Source: Fistulifera solaris
Lineage: Eukaryota; Bacillariophyta; Bacillariophyceae; Naviculales; Stauroneidaceae
Reading direction: 5' to 3'
Length of the DNA: 64,000 nucleotides
Assembly (NCBI GenBank): GCA_030295235.1
Contig: AP026162.1
Location: 1,922,001-1,986,000, forward strand
Part shown: piece after piece, positions 55,517 through 64,000 of the stretch
Position numbering within the stretch: the stretch's first letter is position 1
How the letters are laid out: each line of letters opens with the position of its first letter
The notes under the pieces: model-generated
Told to the model about the DNA's origin: nothing
Database searches by the model: none
Seen by the model: the letters and a program-made list of their open reading frames with translations, nothing else
Position numbers and translations under genes: made by a program

Positions 55517-56842
55517 CTAGTAAAAGTCGTCACATGCATCGCTGTATTCATCTTCTCCATCATCCGACCATAATAAGTGCGCTAATTCAGCTTCTCCTTC
55601 TCCACAAGCGGAAAGCATAGATAGCCACAGATCGGTCTTGGGCCTTGATTGACCTTTTGGTGAGGGCTCATGCTGACATACCCCAGACGAAGCAATTTCG
55701 GGCGGTCCACGACACGGCAACCAAAAACCTCTCTCGATTTCACTCTCCAGCTGACCCGGAGCCCAGCAACTTGCTCCGACGAAAAACGATATTTCATCTC
55801 GGTCCATTTGCCCCGCCAAGACTGCCTTGGCTGCAGCGAGAACGTCTCCGCCGAAATGCACCGATCGGTCCGAGTGCACTGCAGTACTTTCAAGCTCATT
55901 CTCAAGTATCATTGGTAATAAATGGCCACCGATTTCTTCGTCGGACTTTCCGGACGAACACCCGTCGGGAACTTCTGCATCCGAGACACTGTATAAAATC
56001 TGCACTGACATGTTCACAGGCCCTCCTTCCTTCACAGGACAATTACCAAACGCCATCATTAAATCATTTGGGAGCGGCTTTAGCACTTCGTGCAACGTAA
56101 AATTTCGATTTGATTGAGGAGAGGTGCAAATGCGATTGATGATGAGACCATAGGTTCCATAGGGGGACTGACGGGACTCTTCCGTTTCACCGTCCTGGTG
56201 ATCCAACAAACAGATGACACTCCGCCGAAAATATCCTTTCATATGCGGATGGGCCACTAAGAAAGTACCAGGTTTCAAATAGGCGCGTGGATTAAGTGGC
56301 AATGGATGTACGTGTTTGGCAGCTTGGTGGGGGTGTCGCTGGATCATGCCTTTTCGCAGACGCTCGGCCCATGAGATTTTCTTGTTCATTTCTCGTAAGG
56401 CAAGGAACGCAACCTCACATCTCGTCTCTTCACTGTACATACTGGATGGAGCAATACTTTCCTCGTTCGTGTGATCCCCGCCTTTTACCGAAGTGCAGCG
56501 AAACTCTCGTTGAATAAGATCGCGTAGCTGAATTTCATTGTCACATTGCGAAGGGAATTGCATTTGTCGAATACCAAGTGTTCCCTTGCCGGAGATAAAT
56601 TCCCGGAGAAGGCGGCGAAACAACTGATGATGATCAGGAACAGGATCTTCATCTTCCGTGTCGCTATCAGTGATTGGTGGATTGCGGAGGACTTCATCCC
56701 ATTCGTCATCCTCGAACCCAGTTCTGTGAACTAGACAACGAAGGGTTGCTGAAGCAACATATTTATCATCAAAAGCCTTCGCACTTTCGAGAAGCGAGCG
56801 ATATAAGCGTCGGTTGATAAGACGTTTGGCAAGTGATGCCAT
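55517..56842 (-). CDS. UPF0301/AlgH-domain protein with N-terminal LYR motif
   Basis: 441 aa, single exon. It starts MASLAKRLINRRLYRSLLES, a LYR motif followed by AKAFDDKY, as in LYRM accessory proteins of mitochondria. From about residue 190 it has the AlgH/YqgE domain: PGTFLVAHPHMKGYFRRSVI, YGTYGLIINR, and FFVGASCWAPGQLESEIERG FWLPC, matching the bacterial GxLLIAHP, GxVLNR and GxxGWxxGQLExExxxGxW motifs. The end is acidic. The function of AlgH domains is not settled; plant members are plastidial. The LYR part would point to mitochondria and an acyl carrier protein or Fe-S partner. Close to SAC3, tail-to-tail (165 bases). Confidence 0.8.
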   Translation of the reverse strand: MASLAKRLINRRLYRSLLESAKAFDDKYVASATLRCLVHRTGFEDDEWDEVLRNPPITDSDTEDEDPVPDHHQLFRRLLREFISGKGTLGIRQMQFPSQCDNEIQLRDLIQREFRCTSVKGGDHTNEESIAPSSMYSEETRCEVAFLALREMNKKISWAERLRKGMIQRHPHQAAKHVHPLPLNPRAYLKPGTFLVAHPHMKGYFRRSVICLLDHQDGETEESRQSPYGTYGLIINRICTSPQSNRNFTLHEVLKPLPNDLMMAFGNCPVKEGGPVNMSVQILYSVSDAEVPDGCSSGKSDEEIGGHLLPMILENELESTAVHSDRSVHFGGDVLAAAKAVLAGQMDRDEISFFVGASCWAPGQLESEIERGFWLPCRGPPEIASSGVCQHEPSPKGQSRPKTDLWLSMLSACGEGEAELAHLLWSDDGEDEYSDACDDFY

Positions 56843-57719
56843 TGAGAAGGGTATTTCGCGCTTTTGACAGCAAGTCGGCCTTGCAAAAGTGCGAGGGTTG
56901 CTTGGTTGTGAACATCATGGTCGTTGTCTATCTGTTGCAAAAGTTCATGCCGGAAAAATCTTACCGGTACCGGTACCGGTACTAAATAAGTAGTCCTTGC
57001 CCCTGTCCATGATCCGTATCCCGCGCATGCTTCGCACCATGAACAAGATTACTGTTTCTTTTATACTCAAACACGGCTCGCCTCACGTCAGTACGGTACT
57101 CAAAAGTAGAGGTGGCCATAGTAAAAAAATAGAGATCATGCACAGCGCACAGCACAGAGATCGCAACGACCGACGACGACCCTCCGCTCCATCTTTCACC
57201 GCATTCGACCCAATGGCGATTTATTCCTTTTGAGAGCGTCTTTCTCTATCCAACACGGACGAAATAATACACACCCGACAAACAAAGAGAGGCTAGTCGT
57301 AGACGGCAAACTGCATTGGTTGTGATTCTGTTTTCGAACGGGAAAAAATCGGATAGAAAGGATTGTATTCTGGCGCTCGGTAATCGGCAAGCTATCTTCT
57401 TACTTTACGAGCCTAGTTTCATATAACGTCGAACAAGTGGTGGCTTATCGAGTGAATTGCAAAGAAGAGACAATAAACTTACTGGGGTATTCTTTTCTGA
57501 ACGTTTTGTCTAATCATCGAACGGTCTTTTGACATTTTCTCATCATATCCGACAATTGCTATCACCTATCACTTATGGTATTGGAATCATCATTTTGAGG
57601 CGGTGCATCTGGGATTCTATTCGAGAGCGAGATTGTCTCCTTTTTGACGCCTGAATCAAAAACAGAACGACGGGAATACACCATTATAAAGATTCTCTTC
57701 TGTAAAAAACACACTCATC
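56843..57719. other. Divergent intergenic region
   Basis: 877 bases with a TACCGG microsatellite at 56962-56982 and no conserved reading. Separates the AlgH gene (minus) from the TAF4-like gene (plus). Confidence 0.45.
56962..56982. repeat. (TACCGG)3.5 microsatellite
   Basis: Three and a half perfect copies; the unit is part of a GGTACC-type motif that also appears alone near 17279, 32130 and 47230. Confidence 0.8.
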
Positions 57720-58864
57720 ATGAGTGAGCGTATGATCGAACTCCAGCGCGCTCGCTTACTAGCAAGCAAAGGGGCTGCGAGTAGTGCAGCTGTATCTTCT
57801 GGCGCAGCAGGAACGAATGGATCGCAAATAACATCACCAGTATCTGGTATACCTGCTATGGGTTCTGAAAGTGTTGCGAGCCACCAAACACCGCAGGAAG
57901 CTGCCCTGGCCGCCATGCGAACAGAAGACATGCATATGCAAAGATTCCTACACAAACTACAAGACCGCAATGACGCCAAAGCTCAGTCGACTTCGGGACC
58001 TACCGTTCCTGTTGTTCTTTCTCGACGCATGCTGCAAAGACAGGGTGTTGGCTATTTGGACGAAACAGTTGCCGCCCTGGTATCGGGGGGCCGCCGATCG
58101 ATTTTTAGGGACAGTTCTTCAACAGGCCATGGTATGTCGTGGTCAGCGTTTAAAAGGTGCCGAAATGGCGAAAGAAGCGCGAAATCGTCGCAAACGACAC
58201 ATTGCTCAATACGACGCCGACACTGCAGAGCGAAGGCGGCGGAAACAAGAAAGGGAGGAACAACGGGAACAAGATAATCTAGCAGCAATAGGTGCTGCCG
58301 AGGCCCTCAAAAAGGGTCGAAACGTACCGACAATCTTGAAAGTCCATCCAAGTCGAAGAAGAAAAAACAAGACGAACTATCGAAGATTGGTAATGGCGCT
58401 AAACTAAAAAGGATAATACTCCAGCCGATGGAGATGATGAGTCTTACGACTCAATAGACGAAGAAGAGGATTATTACAGAGACACTTATGGTGATGCATC
58501 TATCGGAGAGAGTCAAGACGTCGAAGAAGACGAAGATGACACGCTAATACTTCGTGATCTTTCTCGTCCGCTGGAAGCTTGGGGATTTTGCCTTGACGGT
58601 AAGGCAGGTATGGAACCAATGGCAGCTGACGAAAGCGATGCAGATGACGATGATTCTGAAAGTGCCGAAGATGCAGACGAAGGAAACGAAATCAACGACG
58701 ATGACGAGAGCGACGAAGATATGATTGTCGACACTGAGACCAAGAAATCGACACAAAACGCGTCGAATGCTGCAAAATCTCCTGATACGGAGAAGGGCTC
58801 TCGTAAAACTGCCACTTCGCCTAAGCCGCAATCAAGGGCTCCAACCCCAGTGAAATTAAATTGA
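57720..58864 (+). CDS. TAF4-like histone-fold protein; up to three frame breaks
   Basis: ATG 57720 (MSERMIELQRARLLASKGAA). The reading continues QRQGVGYLDETVAALVSG, breaks at G6 58085-58090 (one extra), and resumes AADRFLGTVLQQAMVCRGQR, a short histone-fold-like helix pair. Then come a basic coiled region and QEREEQREQDNLAAIGAAEA, which recalls the ...RDANLTALAAIG... end of TAF4. Two further one-base gains near 58327 and 58406-58410 lead through a lysine-rich linker to an acidic tail (DGDDESYDSIDEEEDYY..., MEPMAADESDADDDDSESAE) ending at 58864; 381 aa. The break pattern in the linker is the least certain in the window. If TAF4-like, it pairs with TAF12 in TFIID. Confidence 0.5.
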
Positions 58865-58999
58865 ATTGACGTGTCTTTTGTAGCTAAATATCGTATTTCA
58901 ATGAAGGTTTATAAGTCTTTGGTTTCATTTAGCATCAACACATTGTATAGATTAATTAAATAATGTATAGATTAATTAATCACGCAAGTACGAAAGATT

Positions 59000-60577
59000 T
59001 TATCTTCGGCGTCGATTTTCGTCGTCCCAAGATCGCTTACGAGAGTAATCCTCCCTTCCGCCCCATTGCTGCGTGTGCCCGCCCCGACCTCCACGCCCTC
59101 CATACTGGTCAAAATTACCTCTTCCTCCGCGTCCTCCGTACTGATCAGCACCATCTCTTCCTCCACGTCCTCCGTGTAAATCGGCGCCTCGACCCCTTCC
59201 GCCTCCGCGCCTGTACCCTGGATCATGTTGTTCGTGACCGTACGCGTGCTGCGCAGGAGGGAACTCAGGAGGATAACTGTTGCCTTGGTCGCGATGACGG
59301 CTGCGACTACCACCAGGTGCTTCTCCGTGATGATGGCCATAGTAGCTTGTATCGTTTCTCCCATGTCCGTAATGCGCACTTGCGTCACCACCGTTATACG
59401 GACTGCCACCAAAGTCCGAAGTTCGCTCATCAGAGGGCCTGTGGTACGAATGGTAGGCAGACTCCGAAGCCCTTTCGTCGGTTTCTTCATCATTCTGCAA
59501 CTGATGTTCTGATTGATGTACAGCGTAAGAGTCATCTTGCTGCTCCTGCTGTGCGATTAGTTTCGCTAACATAGAATCAGGCGCCGCCCCTGCCCCCCAA
59601 GCGCCACCGATGTCGGTAGGTAGATCGATATCAAGGTGTTCATCGCGTTCGGCAGTCAACGGTTGTTCCTTCTCCATCATGATGCTCTCGGGACGTTCAG
59701 GTCCCATGCTAGTCATGCCAACAGCGTCCAGATTCCTATCCGTATCCCCTTCGATGTTGCTGTCCCCGTTCCCATCTCCGTCTTCCCCAGATGTATTATC
59801 TTTCGCTTGCGCCGAAGGTTCTCTTGGCGTGACCGGCACCAACGTTGGGTCAGGTTTGCGTTTTTGTCGACGAGCATCGATGAGTTCCTGACGTATGATA
59901 AGTTGCTGCTCAGAATACTCCAACCACTCCTCTTCTGTCAAGCCATAATTGAAAAAGTCTGAAACGTCGCCATTCCCACGAAGCCACGGTTTGTCTTCAA
60001 TTTGATCGAAGCGAATATCGAAAGCCGTTCTTTTCGAAAACAGCATAGCATCTCTCCCAGCATTCTCTTCACTTTCCCGTCGCCGGGCTAATTCCATTGC
60101 TTCCTCTAGCTTCCGTTGCTTCTCTTGCAGTAACCGAGCAGCTCGTTCTGCTGGATCTAATTTAGCCAACTCTTCTTCCTCCAACTGTCGCTTCTGCTCA
60201 GGAGTCAGGGTGTTTCCTGTCTCGTCTGTCTCTTCAACAGCACGCGTCCACTGTCGCTTTGGTTGCACTAGAGCATGATGCAAACCTCTTCGCATCATTC
60301 CCATTCGAGATCCTGTGAGTATGACTTCGATCTTGTTTCCTTCCGGATCTTCATCGCCACTTTCGGAACCATCCGAAACATAAATATCCTCTTGAATTAT
60401 CTCGCCTGAATGAGATGTCACGGCATATCCCGAGCTCTGCTGCTGTTTACTTTCTCCCTCATCCGTTTTGATGTCATCCTTTTGATAAAATCTTCGTTGC
60501 TGCTCTCCGCCGCATTAGCAGTCGCGAGATCTTCTTCAGGATCATCGGACGCGGTCTTTTCTTTTCTTTCGGCCCAT
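59000..60577 (-). CDS. FIP1: FIP1, polyadenylation factor (CPSF subunit), with RGG tail; two frame breaks
   Basis: The Fip1 motif is intact: FDQIEDKPWLRGNGDVSDFF followed by NYGLTEEEW. Downstream lie acidic/polar linkers and a C-terminal RGG region with repeats of (D)QYGGRGGRG. At the start, ATG 60577 needs one G less in GGG (plus 60573-60575) to read MAERKEKTASDDPEEDL and one base more at plus TTTT 60480-60483 to reach the long frame; total 525 aa. Fip1 links poly(A) polymerase to CPSF through this motif and binds U-rich RNA through the Arg-rich tail. Its acidic head normally holds the poly(A)-polymerase site. Confidence 0.85.
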
Positions 60578-61075
60578 GGCTAATCCTCACTTCTACAAAG
60601 TTTCGTTGTTTTATCAAATGGAAGCGATAACGATAGAACACACTCGCAGGTTGAATATAATCAATTTTCAGTCATCATAAACCGCAACAATCTGTGCTGT
60701 CCCCGTCCCTGCTCCCTGGAGCAAAAACGCGGAGGAGAAAAAAAGGCGACGAGTGATAGTGGTTGTCAAGAATAGTCTATCTCGAACCTCAATGCAGGAT
60801 TGAAGGCCTTTGAAACGGTCAATTAACGTCTATTTCAGGGACTATTCTATTGAGTGTGGGCGGAAATCAACAGTCAAAAGAACGAGAATAAGAATTAATT
60901 GTAGCAACATGTCACAAAATGGCCGGCGCGCGTACGGTAAAAAATCAAATGCATGCATGATGCATGCGATGCAATGCAAAAGCAGCCTCTTCACATTCTC
61001 TCATCTCAATGCTGTCGTGAATCTCTTGCATGCAAATACTTTTGTCAAAGTAGCGAACAAACGTTAATTACCAAC
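60578..61075. other. Divergent intergenic region
   Basis: Promoter space of FIP1 (minus) and the PLAC8 gene (plus); GCATGCATGATGCATGC self-complementary cluster at about 60949-60970. No gene seen. Confidence 0.5.
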
Positions 61076-61962
61076 ATGACTTTAGGGGAAGAGACAACTG
61101 TTCGAGTTATAGCCCCAGCTACGCTCGAGGAGGGATATCAATTCGACGTCTTGGTGTACGGAAAACCGTACACCGTTACTGTACCCGTCGGCGGTGTTTA
61201 CGAAGGCGAAGAGTTTGAAGTTCCCTATGACGAGGACAACATCGTCAATGACGGATACGATGACGAATATACTCGTGAAGGAGGGACCCTCCCGGCTCAT
61301 TCGTCAAGCCAGGATGTCGAGGAAGGAGAAGAACGCGAGAACGGAGATAAAAAAGATAGTTTGGGTGATGCATCCGTTCCACGACGAGACGCTTCGGGGG
61401 CACCACTTGGACATTGGCGCTACAGGGTGTGTGCCTGCTGTGATGTTCTTACCCAAGCTACTTTTTGGATGGCCTTTTGCTGTACACCCGTGTTGCTGGC
61501 TCAGCTTTTAACGCGTCTGCAACTGAATTGGAATGGTCAGGCTGCTAGATCAGCCGCTGAAGCAAGCCTCACATTCAATCGAATAGTTCTGAGCTTTGTG
61601 GCAGTTCTGGTCTTTGGTCAGTTTACTCCAGGGATAAGTCCGATCATCGTCCTTGCCTATCTATTGTTGCTTCTCTTTTTGTCGGAAGCAACCTAAGAAA
61701 GACGATGCGAAAGCGATACGAAATCAAGTCAACAACAAACTTGAAGTGCTGCTGCTTTTGTATGAAAGAGGAGTCCTTCACAGTCGAGGACGCGGTGTGC
61801 ATGAGTGTTTGCGGGTGCTGTTCCCTCGTTCAAATGGCTCGACACACGCACGATGACAAAGAATACCCTGGTTTCTGTTGCACGACCACCGGCCTCGAAC
61901 TAGATGCTCCTGTTGTTCCGATTCTATCGAAATCTCAATCGCAAAAGAAGTACAGCTTGTAA
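61076..61962 (+). CDS. PLAC8 (Cys-rich) membrane protein; one frame break
   Basis: ATG 61076 (MTLGEETTVRVIAPATLEEG). The N-terminal part is a beta-rich repeat (GYQFDVLVYGKPYTVTVPVG). The PLAC8 domain: GHWRYRVCACCDVLTQATFW then MAFCCTPVLLAQLLTRLQ, a hydrophobic hairpin, and, after adding one T at T5 61676-61680, MRKRYEIKSTTNLKCCCFCM and VCGCCSLVQMARHTHD. The Cys-Cys clusters and Q-M-A-R-H-T close match the family. 295 aa. PLAC8/FCR-like proteins affect cell size and metal (Cd, Zn) tolerance in plants and fungi; role here unknown. Confidence 0.82.
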
Positions 61963-62199
61963 TACTCCAATCCGCTAACTTCAAACAACTCAGCAACTCT
62001 GCGCCACAAAAACAATGCCACCGACAAGCACGCATCACACGCATCAGTGAAATACATGCTGATGACCGACTATGACTATCCACTTACTTCAACTACAGTA
62101 ACTTAATTCTAAAAATAATCTAGCTCCAAACACATACGGAGTATTTTTTTATTTTTTAAAAAAAGTTAAGCAATACTGGTAGTCTCGTTTGTCATAGAT

Positions 62200-63530
62200 G
62201 ACTTCGTGCATCCTTGAAAATTTACTATGACACGGGGTGTTGGTTTACGCCTGCCAAGACTGGAATGTACAGTAGTCATGAACTGAACAACAAAGGAATA
62301 TGTTTTGCGTCTCTCGCATCCGTCCATTGTCATTCAACTGCAATTATAATCATAATTACGCGGGTAAATAAAGCTGCAACAATGATGACTCTGAACTACT
62401 TGTTAAGCGTTTCTATTATTTTCAAGTCGAAAATCCGAGGATCAATGCCTAGAATTTCCACTATGAACCGGAGTGTTGGTTTACGCCTGCCAAGACTGTG
62501 TTGTACAGTAGTCACGAATCATGAACCGAACAACAAAGGATTATGTTTTGCGTCTCTCGCATCCGTCCATTGTCATTCAACTGCAAATATAATCATAATT
62601 ACGGGTAAATAAAGTCGCAACAATGATGATTCTGAACTACTCACTCGTCTACGATTTTCTTTTCTTTTCACGTCTATAATCCGAGGATCGATGAATTAAT
62701 TTTCCACTATGCAACGGCGTGTTGGTTTACGCCTGCCAAGACTGTGTTGTACAGTAGTCACGAATCATGAACCGAACAACAAAGGATTATGTTTTGCGTC
62801 TCTCGCATCCGTCCATTGTCATTCAACTGCAAATATAATCATAATTACGGGTAAATAAAGTCGCAACAATGATGATTCTGAACTACTCACTCGTCTACGA
62901 TTTTCTTTTCTTTTCACGTCTATAATCCGAGGATCGATGAATTAATTTTCCACTATGCAACGGCGTGTTGGTTTACGCCTGCCAAGACTGTGTTGTACAG
63001 TAGTCACGAATCATGAACCGAACAACAAAGGATTATGTTTTGCGTCTCTCGCATCCGTCCATTGTCATTCAACTGCAAATATAATCATAATTACGGGTAA
63101 ATAAAGTCGCAACAATGATGATTCTGAACTACTCACTCGTCTACGATTTTCTTTTCTTTTCACGTCTATAATCCGAGGATCAATGCCTCGAATTTCCACT
63201 ATGCAACGGCGTGTTGGTTTACGCCTGCCAAGACTGTGTTGTACAGTAGTCACGAATCATGAACCGAACAACAAAGGATTATGTTTTGCGTCTCTCGCAT
63301 CCGTCCATTGTCATTCAACTGCAAATATAATCATAATTACGGGTAAGTAAAGTCGCAACAATGATGATTCTGAACTACTTGTCTACGATTTTCTTTTCTT
63401 TTCACGTCTATAATCCGAGGATCGATGAATTAATTTTCCACTATGCAACGGCGTGTTGGTTTACGTCAGCCAAGACTGGATTGTACAGTAGTCATGAATC
63501 ACAATTGTTTCACTTGTCGTGACGCTTGGT
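62200..63530. repeat. 246-bp tandem array, six copies
   Basis: GTGTTGGTTTACGCCTGCCA begins at 62237, 62473, 62719, 62965, 63211 and, with two changes, 63453; periods are 236, 246, 246, 246 and 242. The inner copies are nearly identical, while the first and last diverge, the pattern of a homogenising tandem array. Each unit contains CGCATCCGTCCATTGTCATT, a T-rich CTTTTCTTTTC tract and CCGAGGATC. The unit length is a multiple of three, but the short readings through it are not conserved as protein. No gene, RNA motif or centromere-like extreme AT content is evident. Confidence 0.95.
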
Positions 63531-64000
63531 GACGATGCCTTTCACAAAAACAAAACGTCGCCTTTGACATAACAACAAAGCAATGTCGAGTTCATTACCA
63601 TCTTTGGCTCCTCTTACTATACTAAATGAAATCAATAAACAGGTGTTTCTGCTTCGTTTTCTCTTTAACAGCGGCTAAAGCAACAATCAACCGTCAAACA
63701 TCTTTGAAGCAGACGGAAATTCTGTATATACGTTGGAGCCTAGTTGACACAAACGCTTGCATAGATAACTGAGAAATGTGTGATGGCACGGAGAAGAAGA
63801 GAATCAGAAGCGTTGAAACCGAAGCCATGCACGGCTTATCGAAATCCGGCACCCCGGCCGGAGGCTGGCCGTCTTCTACAACTGTCCTGCATCAGAAGGT
63901 CGAGCATGTAGTTTCTCCGCGTACGCAAAAATGTGGGCATGTTATGTTTTCACCTCCACAGAGATTCAGGGTATTGGAATTGGAACCGATGGCTGATACC
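63531..64000. other. Window end, no gene recognised
   Basis: A 42-codon reading (63783-63911, MARRRRESEALKPK) has no family features. A gene may begin beyond the edge. Confidence 0.4.

Noticed and set aside
58963-59574. 203-codon plus-strand reading
   Set aside because: Antisense of the FIP1 RGG region; composition mirrors that repeat.
62237-63530. CRISPR-like array
   Set aside because: The repeat unit is 246 bp with no short-repeat/spacer alternation, and the sequence is eukaryotic.

Overview
The window is nuclear DNA of a photosynthetic stramenopile, most probably a pennate diatom of the Phaeodactylum kind. The evidence is the gene set (RACK1, BRX1, CSE1, SAC3, mL46, NDUFB7, TOM7, V-ATPase D, deoxyhypusine synthase), short GT-AG introns of about 60-190 bases, tight head-to-head and tail-to-tail gene packing, a bipartite plastid presequence with an ASAYAP-type cleavage site (31070), a second likely plastid precursor (17504), and a polyQ protein with a WAGK/ALGTF block that I associate with diatoms. 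I cannot fix the species.

Layout. 1-4.5 kb: RACK1, an intron-containing tRNA-Tyr, a SET-like membrane protein, a methyltransferase-like protein. 4.6-6.2 kb: a palindrome-rich satellite with a ~205-bp unit. 6.3-17 kb: a lumenal VOC protein, the splicing pseudo-protease SAD1/USP39, an unknown nuclear-type protein, mL46, a tail-anchored APEM9/PEX26-like protein, NDUFB7, an HMG-box protein, V-ATPase D. 17.5-31.8 kb: plastid membrane protein, BRX1, a degenerate SNF2-like protein, a small membrane protein, TOM7, a LAMMER kinase, the WAGK/polyQ protein, a TRM11-like tRNA methyltransferase, a RIQ/DUF1118-like plastid protein. 32-49 kb: prenylcysteine oxidase, PH protein, LRR membrane protein, deoxyhypusine synthase, a duplicated intergenic block, an M16 protease, CSE1, a choline-transporter-like protein. 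49-64 kb: a recent ~0.6-kb duplication, SAC3/GANP, a LYR-AlgH protein, a TAF4-like protein, FIP1, a PLAC8 protein and a 246-bp tandem array.

The genes form no operon or pathway cluster. RNA processing and export recur (SAD1, LAMMER kinase, SAC3, FIP1, TAF4-like), as do mitochondrial parts (mL46, NDUFB7, TOM7, a LYR protein), but that is ordinary for a gene-dense eukaryotic chromosome.

The main anomaly is a set of at least 23 places, in 15 of about 31 genes, where a conserved reading continues in another frame after a one-base shift. Most fall in short homopolymers and both signs occur. Once the shifts and introns are allowed for, each gene whose two ends can be placed has a length divisible by three. 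The simplest explanation is consensus indel error in this sequence (long-read-like), not biology; gene models below are given with that in mind. The most interesting non-genic material is the HSE-like palindromic satellite, the 246-bp array, the two recent intergenic duplications, two perfect long inverted repeats, and a dispersed 23-bp semi-palindrome found only between genes.
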